A stretch of 64,000 bases of DNA. Origin: Enterocloster aldenensis. GTDB taxonomy: Bacteria > Bacillota > Clostridia > Lachnospirales > Lachnospiraceae. The notes under the pieces were generated by a model. That model was given only the letters and a program-made list of their open reading frames with translations. It was not told where the DNA came from and made no database searches. Each line of letters opens with the position of its first letter. Within the stretch, counting starts at the first letter, position 1. Of this stretch, positions 57,193 to 64,000 are shown piece after piece. The stretch is taken from positions 62,001-126,000 of the forward strand of contig NZ_QVEX01000008.1 of the NCBI RefSeq assembly GCF_003434055.1, written 5' to 3'. Both the position numbers and the translations under genes were made by a program.

Positions 57193-57236
57193 GGACGGCG
57201 GCGGCGCTGATAAATGAATCAGCACCGCCGCCGTCC
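57193..57236. other. perfect GC-rich hairpin upstream of sigG
   Basis: GGACGGCGGCGGCGCTGAT pairs almost completely with ATCAGCACCGCCGCCGTCC around a 6-base loop (57193-57236). There is no T run, so it is not an ordinary terminator. It lies about 170 bases before the sigG start, in the gap shared with the divergent DUF3298 gene. Confidence 0.55.
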
Positions 57237-57402
57237 TCTCCCTTTACATCTTCGAAATACAAAAAATGGAAATCTTTTTCTACCCCCAAATCGTATAAAA
57301 CCATCCGAATCCGTACATCATTTCGTTATAGCAGATTCATCCAGTGCAGTCCTGCCATTTTTTTATGTCAGGATGTATGGCAATATAACGGAGGTAAGGA
57401 TT

Positions 57403-58179
57403 ATGTCGGGCTACAAAGTTGAGATTTGCGGAGTCAATACCGCCAAGCTGCCTTTACTGAGTAATGAAGAAAAAGAGGAACTATTCAAGAGGATACTGAA
57501 CGGAGATAAAAACGCCAGGGAGCAGTACATTAAAGGGAACCTGCGCCTGGTACTAAGCGTAATACAGCGGTTTTCAAACAGCCAGGAGAACATAGATGAC
57601 CTGTTTCAGATTGGCTGCATCGGCCTGATTAAAGCCATTGATAATTTTGACATCACCCAGAATGTTAAATTCTCTACCTATGCGGTTCCCATGATACTGG
57701 GCGAGGTCCGCAGATACCTGCGCGACAACAATTCCATACGCGTAAGCCGTTCCCTCAGGGATACGGCCTATAAAGCCCTCTATGCAAGGGAACAGCTGAC
57801 AAGGGTCAATTCCAAAGAACCCACCCTCATGGAAATAGCCCAGGAAATCGGTGTGTCCAAAGAAGATATCACTTATGCACTGGATGCCATACAGACACCC
57901 GTCAGTCTTTACGAGCCCGTGTACACGGACGGCGGCGACCCGCTTTATGTAATGGACCAGATCAGCGACAAGAAAAACCTGGAGGAAAACTGGGTGGAGG
58001 ACCTGTCACTGGTGGAAGCCATGAAACGTCTGCCGGAGCGGGAACGCCATATTATCGATATGCGGTTCTTTGAAGGAAAGACCCAGACCGAGGTGGCCGA
58101 GGAAATCCACATCAGCCAGGCACAGGTCAGCCGTCTGGAAAAAAATGCTTTAAAGAGCATGAAGACCTATTTAAGCTGA
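57403..58179 (+). CDS. sigG: sporulation sigma factor sigma-G
   Basis: 258 residues; ATG at 57403 follows AACGGAGGTAAGGATT. N-terminus GYKVEICGVNTAKLPLL is a sigma-G hallmark that contacts the anti-sigma factor. Region 2 is IDDLFQIGCIGLIKAIDNFD, region 3 lies at about 120-190, and region 4 HTH is TEVAEEIHISQAQVSRLEKN. It drives late forespore transcription. In most clostridia it lies near spoIIGA-sigE; here two genes intervene. Confidence 0.95.
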   Translation: MSGYKVEICGVNTAKLPLLSNEEKEELFKRILNGDKNAREQYIKGNLRLVLSVIQRFSNSQENIDDLFQIGCIGLIKAIDNFDITQNVKFSTYAVPMILGEVRRYLRDNNSIRVSRSLRDTAYKALYAREQLTRVNSKEPTLMEIAQEIGVSKEDITYALDAIQTPVSLYEPVYTDGGDPLYVMDQISDKKNLEENWVEDLSLVEAMKRLPERERHIIDMRFFEGKTQTEVAEEIHISQAQVSRLEKNALKSMKTYLS

Positions 58180-58229
58180 CATACGTGCAGAAAATTATAC
58201 GATTGTGCATGTTTGTCGCTCACTTTTTC

Positions 58230-58258
58230 TTGAAGCCCCTCCTGTGATATGTTACACT
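58230..58258 (+). promoter_or_regulatory. promoter of the NYN-LOTUS gene
   Basis: TTGAAG (58230-58235), 17 bases, TACACT (58253-58258), about 40 bases before the start codon. Confidence 0.6.
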
Positions 58259-58297
58259 GGATATAGTAAGAAATAAAATAAGAAAGTGAACATATCT

Positions 58298-59224
58298 ATG
58301 GAACAATGTGAAAGAAGATTTGCAGTATTAATTGATGCGGACAACGTATCACCTAAGTATATCAAGTATATCCTGGACGAGGTCTCAGACCAGGGAATCG
58401 CCACCTATAAGCGGATATACGGGGACTGGACGGACAATGAGAAACGCAGCTGGAAGAACGTATTACTGGACTGGTCCGTGAACCCCATCCAGCAGTACAG
58501 CTACACCACCGGAAAGAATGCCACGGATTCCGCCATGATCATCGATGCCATGGACATCCTCTATTCCGGCAATGTGGACGGTTTCTGCCTGGTATCCAGT
58601 GATTCTGACTTTACCAAGCTTGCCCAGCGCCTCAGGGAGGCCGGGATGTTTGTAATGGGAATCGGCGAGCAGAAAACCCCCAAGCCATTCAGGGCTGCCT
58701 GTGATACCTTCAAGCTGCTGGAGATCATTTCTTCCGATGACGCGCCTGAAGCCACTGTGATTGAGAACCAGAAGACCATCACAAGCATTGATGAGATCCA
58801 GAAGGCCATTGCCAAGCTGCTGATTGAGAACAACAGCCAGAACCAGCCCATCATCCTGGCCCGCGTGGGCAATTTCCTGACCAAACGTTTCTCGGATTTT
58901 GATGTGAGGAACTACGGTTATTCCAAACTCTCCACCTTCCTTGAAAGCATGGACAACAATGATTTCCAGGTGGTGAAGCTGCATGGCGGTTACTTTGTAC
59001 AGGAGAAAAGCGCCAGCATTTCCAAGGCTGAGATTGAAAAGGAAATCATCCGTATGATACGGGAGAATAAAGGACATGTGGACAACCTGAGCATTGTCCA
59101 TGAAGAGCTGAAAAAGGCATTCCCCTCCTTTGATGTGAAGCAATATGGGTTCAGCCGTATTTCCAGCTTTATCCGCAGCTTTGGGACATTCAAGATTAAG
59201 GATAATATGATACAGATGAGATAA
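58298..59224 (+). CDS. NYN-domain ribonuclease-like protein with two LOTUS/OST-HTH domains
   Basis: 308 residues from the ATG at 58298 (a GTG at 58286 is in frame). Residues 5-145 form a NYN/PIN-like domain: VLIDADNVSPKYIKYIL, KNATDSAMIIDAMDILYS and VSSDSDFTKLAQRLRE carry the metal-binding Asp residues. Two OST-HTH (LOTUS) domains follow at about 165-230 and 240-308 (FSDFDVRNYGYSKLSTFLES, FPSFDVKQYGFSRISSFIRS). Such proteins are thought to act on RNA. The tandem LOTUS units match closely. Confidence 0.88.
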   Translation: MEQCERRFAVLIDADNVSPKYIKYILDEVSDQGIATYKRIYGDWTDNEKRSWKNVLLDWSVNPIQQYSYTTGKNATDSAMIIDAMDILYSGNVDGFCLVSSDSDFTKLAQRLREAGMFVMGIGEQKTPKPFRAACDTFKLLEIISSDDAPEATVIENQKTITSIDEIQKAIAKLLIENNSQNQPIILARVGNFLTKRFSDFDVRNYGYSKLSTFLESMDNNDFQVVKLHGGYFVQEKSASISKAEIEKEIIRMIRENKGHVDNLSIVHEELKKAFPSFDVKQYGFSRISSFIRSFGTFKIKDNMIQMR

Positions 59225-59230
59225 GACAAA

Positions 59231-59279
59231 AGCGCCCGCAGGCAGGAAATCCAACCCGGTTCCCTGGCCTGCGGGCGCT
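59231..59279. terminator. bidirectional hairpin between convergent genes
   Basis: AGCGCCCGCAGGC pairs with GCCTGCGGGCGCT (13 bp) around a 23-base loop. T runs are short on both sides, but the position between two convergent stop codons supports a terminator. Confidence 0.65.
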
Positions 59280-59288
59280 GTCAGCCGC

Positions 59289-61820
59289 CTATTCCCGTAT
59301 CACCTCAAAGCCGTCCCCAAACGCAGCAATATCCCACATGCCGATGAACTCCCGGGGCACCGGCATCCTGGTCATATGGCTGGCCAGCGCTTCCCACTTC
59401 TCTATCTGGAATACCACATCCATATCCTCCCAGATAGCCGATGCCTCCTCCATTGACAGGTCCATATACTGCAGCAGCTCCTCCGGAAACTTCTGCTCCG
59501 CGCCATAACACTGGAACTCCTGCTCCAGTATGTCTTTATGAAAGGACGTGGCCCTTTGGCAGGAATGCTTCTGGTCCTTGCTGCAATATGCCACCATCAG
59601 CAGGTCCCCGTCAAATTCATCATACAGGATCACATCTGCCTGGAAGATTTCCGATACCTTCCTGGCGTTCGGCTCATAACAGTTCTGCTGCAGGCTTGGG
59701 CTGTCTATTCCCAGCCAGCGGCTGTCCTTGCTCCGGACAGCCAGTGCCTGTCCCTGCCTTGAACCAATAAATCCCTTATCTATCTTTTTCACCTTGTCCA
59801 GGCATTCCCTGATATCCTCATCCCCCATCTCCTCTTCCAAAAGTACCAGACAGCTGGTCATCACTATATTCCTTCCATAATAGCCGCGGAACACCGCGTC
59901 CTCCATCTGCCTGCAGATTCCTGTGGAAATGTCCAATAGACGGAAGGAATCAAGGACTGCCCTGGCCTTCCCGATATTCTCCGGTGTCTCCTCCTCCAGC
60001 CAGATAGATACCGTGTAGGTATACTCCGGAGCCATCAGGCTTAAATCCAGGCTATATTTCCCATCCCCCTCCGTACTGCGGATTTCCTTCCTAATAAGAA
60101 TACAGCCATCCTTTTCCTGGTACGTATACCCTGCCACCTGGGGAATGGGGACCTGACGCTTAAGCAGTTTTTCATTTTCCGCCATATTGGCTTTCATCTG
60201 CTTCATGTATTCGTCCTTTGTCTTTGGGATGCCTGTACCCGTCATCGGGCGCGGTCTTCCCTCGGTGCGATAGCCTCGGACCACGACATGTGCCCAGGAT
60301 GAGGCCAGATGGTCATCGTCCCTTGACAGGCTGAGGTCTTCCCACTCTCCCGGCGGAAGCTGGATGGTAAAATATTGTTTGGATGACACATAGGTCCCAT
60401 CCTTTCCCACCTGGTCAAATACCGTGTCATCCGGCACGGTTACCATATACTGCGCCTTCCAGGCATCATCCGCCCCACCCCTGTCCTGTTCTTCCTCATC
60501 CACCTGTAATAATTCAGCCCTTACACGCGCTGCCTCCGCAGACATGTCGTCTATCATATGGAAATATCCGGCGCCGCTTAAAAATACTCCGGGATGATAG
60601 AAATAATCCAGATGGCCGCCGGTCCTGAGACTTTTGCCCAGGCTTCGTCCCCAGATGGCAATGGCCACTGTAATGAGGGCTGTCATCCCAATCAGCATGT
60701 ATCCGCTGACCGGATGGCCCATGCCTCCTGAACCCTTCTGTTTATTCCGCTTTTTCTGGCACTTCCACCAACGCCGGCCGGATAGTTCCTCTTTCCTTTT
60801 TCTATATTCTGAGAACCAGCCCGCGCCGGATTTCCCATGCTTTCTGTATGGGTTCATCACAGTCAGTCTGTCCGGATCCAGCCGGGACCGTATCCATACA
60901 CGCCGCTTAGACCGTTCCTGCGTCTTTGGGGTGTCAAGCTTAACAGGATTCAGTCCGGGAAGCCCCGGCGGCCTCCGGCCATTACACACCGCCAGGAACC
61001 GGCTTATACACAAAGGCGGCTCCGGCTCTGGTTCTCCCTGGTTTTCCAACCGCTCCTGCCCCGGTTCCCCCATACCGTCCAAACAATCCACGGGCAGCAT
61101 GATTTCTTCCCCATCCCCTTTTATCAAATACAGGCAGTCCCGGGTATGAACCGCGGATTTTAAATCCCCATACAGATGCCGTGCCATGGAGCGCTCCCCA
61201 TATTCATAGATTCCGTCCGGCTCCAGCGTAAGCGCCTGGACGCCTGCATAGCGGTAGGGAAATACCGCCAGGTTCCTCAGGTTCTGCAGTTCCTTTTCTT
61301 TCCTGCCAAGACCCATGTATGCTTCCATAACCTGGTCCACTGTCCTGGTAAAATAAAAGCAGCGGCTCCCATTCCTGCGGCACCGTTCCCTTACCGCCTC
61401 AAAATCCGTCCGTTCACAGATACCCCTGCTGCAGAAGGCCTTTAGCTGCCCAAGCCATTTCCCGGCCCCATCTTCACCACCAAGTGCACGTTTTGGCACT
61501 GCCCAGAATTCCTTCTGTGCAAAAAACAGGATTAATGTCCCGGTTTCTTCCAGGTCTGTCAAAGTGGAATACAGAAGGTTCAATTCCTTCTGGCCTGACC
61601 ATATATGAATACTCCTGGATTCCATCCGGATTTTTGTATCCTCTTTCAGGTTCGAAACATCCGGCCTGGGATATGTCTGAAAATTCATTCCCGCCAGCTG
61701 TGCGTCCCTTTTCCGTCTGAGGAATGACCTGCCAAACCATTGGATGAATTCTTCCTGCTCCTTATCATCCAGACGGTAGGACACCTGGGCCTCCCCTGTC
61801 TGTTCCATATCTCCTGACAT
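59289..61820 (-). CDS. uncharacterised 843-residue membrane protein with YcxB-like N-terminus
   Basis: GGGGGAAGGTAA precedes the ATG. Residues 15-130 resemble a YcxB-like domain: MESRSIHIWSGQKELNLLY-type strands, then TLILFFAQKEFWAVPKRAL. Further regions show a long charged linker (275-365) and a transmembrane segment near 375-395 (YMLIGMTALITVAIAIWG). A large C-terminal domain (about 430-843) looks extracellular, with PPGEWEDLSLSRDDDHLASS. I do not recognise the full-length family. It lies between the NYN gene and sigE, so a sporulation link is possible but unproved. Confidence 0.7.
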   Translation of the reverse strand: MSGDMEQTGEAQVSYRLDDKEQEEFIQWFGRSFLRRKRDAQLAGMNFQTYPRPDVSNLKEDTKIRMESRSIHIWSGQKELNLLYSTLTDLEETGTLILFFAQKEFWAVPKRALGGEDGAGKWLGQLKAFCSRGICERTDFEAVRERCRRNGSRCFYFTRTVDQVMEAYMGLGRKEKELQNLRNLAVFPYRYAGVQALTLEPDGIYEYGERSMARHLYGDLKSAVHTRDCLYLIKGDGEEIMLPVDCLDGMGEPGQERLENQGEPEPEPPLCISRFLAVCNGRRPPGLPGLNPVKLDTPKTQERSKRRVWIRSRLDPDRLTVMNPYRKHGKSGAGWFSEYRKRKEELSGRRWWKCQKKRNKQKGSGGMGHPVSGYMLIGMTALITVAIAIWGRSLGKSLRTGGHLDYFYHPGVFLSGAGYFHMIDDMSAEAARVRAELLQVDEEEQDRGGADDAWKAQYMVTVPDDTVFDQVGKDGTYVSSKQYFTIQLPPGEWEDLSLSRDDDHLASSWAHVVVRGYRTEGRPRPMTGTGIPKTKDEYMKQMKANMAENEKLLKRQVPIPQVAGYTYQEKDGCILIRKEIRSTEGDGKYSLDLSLMAPEYTYTVSIWLEEETPENIGKARAVLDSFRLLDISTGICRQMEDAVFRGYYGRNIVMTSCLVLLEEEMGDEDIRECLDKVKKIDKGFIGSRQGQALAVRSKDSRWLGIDSPSLQQNCYEPNARKVSEIFQADVILYDEFDGDLLMVAYCSKDQKHSCQRATSFHKDILEQEFQCYGAEQKFPEELLQYMDLSMEEASAIWEDMDVVFQIEKWEALASHMTRMPVPREFIGMWDIAAFGDGFEVIRE

Positions 61821-61979
61821 TTACCTTCCCCCCTGCTGATGTCTGCATGACGTACCCCGGTTCCCCCCGGCTGGACGCCCCGGCCTCCCCTGAAGGCGCG
61901 CTGCCATACATCGTCAGATATCCATACCTATAATTTAGCCCATTTTCCTCTCCATGACAAGTACCGGGCTGTAAAATCA

Positions 61980-62012
61980 GAAAAAAGAAAAAGCCAGCAA
62001 CACGGCTGACTT
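61980..62012 (-). terminator. terminator of the spoIIG operon
   Basis: On the minus strand GTCAGCCGTGTTGCTGGC folds into a short stem and is followed by TTTTTCTTTTTT. It lies just after the sigE stop codon. Confidence 0.75.
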
Positions 62013-62019
62013 TTCCATC

Positions 62020-62760
62020 CTATTCAAATCTTACAATTTCTTTTTTGAGGCGTTTCATGATTTTCTTTTCCAGTCTGGAAATATAAGATTGGGAAATGCC
62101 CAGTAAATCAGCCACCTCCTTCTGCGTCATCTCCTCCCCGTCCTCATTTGTAAGACCATACCTGAGTTCCACGATTTTGCGCTCTCTTGGGTTCAGCCGG
62201 CTGATTGCATTGTTCAGCAGGCTCTTCTCTATCTCATCCTCAATATCATGGTATATCACGTCCTCATCCGTCCCAAGAATATCCGAAAGCAGAAGTTCAT
62301 TTCCATCCCAATCCACATTCAACGGTTCATCGATTGATACCTCCAGCCGTGTCTTGTTATTCCTTCTCAGATACATGAGTATCTCATTCTCAATACACCT
62401 GGACGCGTAGGTTGCCAGCTTGATGTTCTTATCCGGCTTAAAGGTGTTGATTGCCTTGATAAGGCCGATGGTTCCAATGGATATCAGATCCTCCACGCCT
62501 ACGCTGGTATTATCAAATTTCTTTGCTATGTAAACCACCAGTCTCAGGTTGTGCTCAATCAGGGTTGACCTGGCGCCTTTGTCGTCTTCCCCTCCTAAAA
62601 GCCCTATCATCCTGCTCTCTTCCTCTGATTCAAGAGGCGGAGGGAGTATGTCAGCGCCCCCGATATAATGGACTTCGCCCTGCTTTGGCATGAGCACGGT
62701 CCTGAAACTTGGTACGGTCTTTAACTGAAAGCGGTTTGGTATGGATACTTTTATAATCAT
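62020..62760 (-). CDS. sigE: sporulation sigma factor sigma-E (pro-protein)
   Basis: 246 residues; GGAGGACATTTCC precedes the ATG. The first 30 residues are a pro-sequence; the conserved processing neighbourhood is [15 protein letters not shown], matching the site cut by SpoIIGA in Bacillus. Region 2 is [19 protein letters not shown] and region 4 HTH is [20 protein letters not shown]. It directs mother-cell gene expression early in sporulation. It follows its protease gene by 37 bases. Confidence 0.96.
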   Translation of the reverse strand: MIIKVSIPNRFQLKTVPSFRTVLMPKQGEVHYIGGADILPPPLESEEESRMIGLLGGEDDKGARSTLIEHNLRLVVYIAKKFDNTSVGVEDLISIGTIGLIKAINTFKPDKNIKLATYASRCIENEILMYLRRNNKTRLEVSIDEPLNVDWDGNELLLSDILGTDEDVIYHDIEDEIEKSLLNNAISRLNPRERKIVELRYGLTNEDGEEMTQKEVADLLGISQSYISRLEKKIMKRLKKEIVRFE

Positions 62761-62797
62761 GGAAATGTCCTCCTGTACGTTGTAAGCTGCGTGTTAT

Positions 62798-63643
62798 TTA
62801 GGTTCCTTCATCGGTTTTCTGTATCAATATCTGATACTCTCCTGAGGGAGACAAACCCTGCTTTGTGATGGCTATCAGAGGTTTTTCCAGGCAATAAACC
62901 CGGCCCTCCTGTTCCACCCTGATCCGGTCAATGAACACAGCCGGAAGCACTCCATGGCTGGTCCCTACGGACTGGTAAGGCACATATACCACACCCTTTA
63001 CCGCCGGACACAGCCGGGTCATGAGCCCTGCTGTGGCAACGTGTACCGGCTGTCCGCTGACAGGTTCCCTCAGGCGGTTGCCTGTGTCAATTAATCCAGT
63101 AACTGTTTCTTCTCGTTCCCCGTATTTTAATATGACCCTGCAAAGGTCTTTTCTCCGTGCCATGGAACAGATAAGCCCCTTTATACCTCCTGAAAAGCCA
63201 TAGCAGGCCAGTGCGGCCCCTATCATCATCAAAAGCCAGGCCATGACCGGGATTCCTGTATCCCTTCCGGCCTTCATGATCCTCCAGGCATAATATCCGG
63301 CCCGCGTATGCTCATACAGCACAAGCATCACACCTCCAAGCACCACGGATACAAGATAAATACCTGCCACGGATTTTACAACTTCCCTAAAGCTTTTGAG
63401 ATGATAGGCAGCCACCGCCATAAGACTGCTCACTGCCACGTAGGTTCCCAGTATCTCCACAACAGGAGGAAGACCGGGAACCACACTCACCAGACAGGAC
63501 CATATCCCGCCAATCACAGCCCCTGCAAACAGCCTGCTCTTGGTCGTCCTGTATGATAACACCCTGTTCAATATGGCCAGCACCACCATGTCCATGATGG
63601 TATTGACCGCAAATACCACGTCTATGTATACTGTATAAACCAC
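62798..63643 (-). CDS. spoIIGA: sporulation sigma-E processing aspartic protease
   Basis: 281 residues with a GTG start at 63643 (GGGAGGTGAGG ahead). Five transmembrane helices occupy residues 5-155. The C-terminal protease domain has the active-site motif VTGLIDTGNRLREP (Asp-Thr-Gly-Asn). In Bacillus it dimerises in the forespore septum on a signal from SpoIIR and cuts pro-sigma-E. It heads the spoIIG operon with sigE. Confidence 0.95.
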   Translation of the reverse strand: MVYTVYIDVVFAVNTIMDMVVLAILNRVLSYRTTKSRLFAGAVIGGIWSCLVSVVPGLPPVVEILGTYVAVSSLMAVAAYHLKSFREVVKSVAGIYLVSVVLGGVMLVLYEHTRAGYYAWRIMKAGRDTGIPVMAWLLMMIGAALACYGFSGGIKGLICSMARRKDLCRVILKYGEREETVTGLIDTGNRLREPVSGQPVHVATAGLMTRLCPAVKGVVYVPYQSVGTSHGVLPAVFIDRIRVEQEGRVYCLEKPLIAITKQGLSPSGEYQILIQKTDEGT

Positions 63644-63683
63644 TCAGCCCGGCCTCACCTCCCTGAAAAACTTTCTGAAAGCC

Positions 63684-63752
63684 ATTATAGCTATTCTGAA
63701 GTACGAATGGTGTCGAAAGAACAGAGGAAGAGGGGAAAATTTATCGACAAAA
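63684..63752 (-). promoter_or_regulatory. spoIIG promoter with two Spo0A boxes
   Basis: On the minus strand TATAAT lies at 63689-63684, 41 bases before the spoIIGA start. No normal -35 is found at 17 bases. Instead TTCGACA (the complement of TGTCGAA at 63711-63717) lies 21-22 bases upstream, and a second 0A box TTTGTCGAT lies at about 63751-63743. In Bacillus the spoIIG promoter has the same long spacing and overlapping 0A boxes, and phosphorylated Spo0A activates sigma-A there. Confidence 0.78.
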
Positions 63753-63896
63753 ATCGGCAGGGAGCAGTCTGCCAGTGAAATGACAGCCTGCTCCCTGTAA
63801 CGGAACCTTGCACGGATCCTTTCGTTTATCCGGTTTTTATGACAACTGAAAAAAGGGCATGTATCCCTACATGCCCCTGCATACAATCAAGTTCTT

Positions 63897-64000
63897 TTAT
63901 CTCCTATTCTTCAGGAAATCCGGTATATTAATCTGCATCTCCTTATTAGCCGCCGGCCTAAAGGAATGTGTTGGGGCCGGATTCGGATTTGGGTTCTGAT
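63897..64000 (-). CDS. ftsZ: cell division protein FtsZ, C-terminal end only
   Basis: Only the last 34 codons are in the window. They read PTHSFRPAANKEMQ followed by the conserved C-terminal peptide INIPDFLKNRR, which FtsZ uses to bind FtsA, SepF and other partners. ftsZ directly upstream of spoIIGA-sigE is the usual order in Firmicutes. Confidence 0.88.
   Translation of the reverse strand, partial: QNPNPNPAPTHSFRPAANKEMQINIPDFLKNRR

Noticed and set aside
58463..59254. 263-codon minus-strand frame opposite the NYN-LOTUS gene
   Set aside because: Antisense shadow; the plus-strand product has conserved NYN and LOTUS motifs.
63644..63886. 80-codon frame between ftsZ and spoIIGA
   Set aside because: It overlaps the spoIIG promoter and Spo0A boxes and has no domain or ribosome-site support.

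Overview
The window joins the right-hand part of an integrated prophage (about 1-32,750) to an ordinary bacterial chromosome (about 32,800-64,000). The host looks like a spore-forming Lachnospiraceae bacterium, plausibly of the Enterocloster / Clostridium clostridioforme group. The reasons are the spoIIGA-sigE pair beside ftsZ, sigG and a YmxH-type sporulation gene, a metNIQ transporter, a YesM/YesN-type sugar locus, and strong AGGAGG ribosome sites throughout. The species is inferred from gene content only.

Prophage, structural half (1-19.1 kb, all leftward). Read in transcription order it has small and large terminase, a P22-type portal, a Prp-like protease, scaffold, an N4-gp56-type major capsid protein, a long alanine-rich tail fibre, a DUF2829/Tad2-like protein, small membrane proteins and holin, an endolysin, a connector, a tail-hub-like protein, two S74-chaperone tail proteins, and very large internal proteins running off the left edge. 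There is no tape measure and no sheath, so the virion should be a short-tailed podovirus. Between 10,132 and 10,624 a perfect 13-bp inverted repeat encloses the expressed fibre tip and a silent, oppositely oriented, in-frame alternative tip. This looks like a phase-variation switch for host recognition.

Prophage, replication and control half (19.1-32.75 kb). It carries an HUH-type replication initiator, a second tyrosine recombinase, three tRNA-like sequences, a cloud of tiny zinc-ribbon and membrane proteins, a cupin moron with its own promoter and terminator, a parA-HNH-parB partition operon, a possible 70-nt small RNA, an immunity region with three 16-bp palindromic operators between divergent promoters, a repressor, and a zinc-ribbon-tagged integrase at the right end. 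Rep + ParAB + integrase + podovirus capsid suggests a phage-plasmid ancestry or lifestyle.

Chromosome (32.8-64 kb). After ymxH and a DUF4190 membrane protein comes metNIQ. Its leader holds a promoter, a 30-codon peptide with ten Met codons and a terminator: the layout of methionine-specific ribosome-mediated attenuation. Then come an SGNH lipoprotein, an unknown 436-aa protein, pepV, a YqeY-type gene and prfC. An arabinoside-uptake locus follows (GH127 enzyme, two permeases, two binding proteins, a YesN/YesM two-component system). It is followed by coaBC and coaX (divergent), a DUF3298 protein, sigG, a NYN-LOTUS protein, an unknown YcxB-like membrane protein, and sigE-spoIIGA-ftsZ with a recognisable Spo0A-controlled spoIIG promoter.
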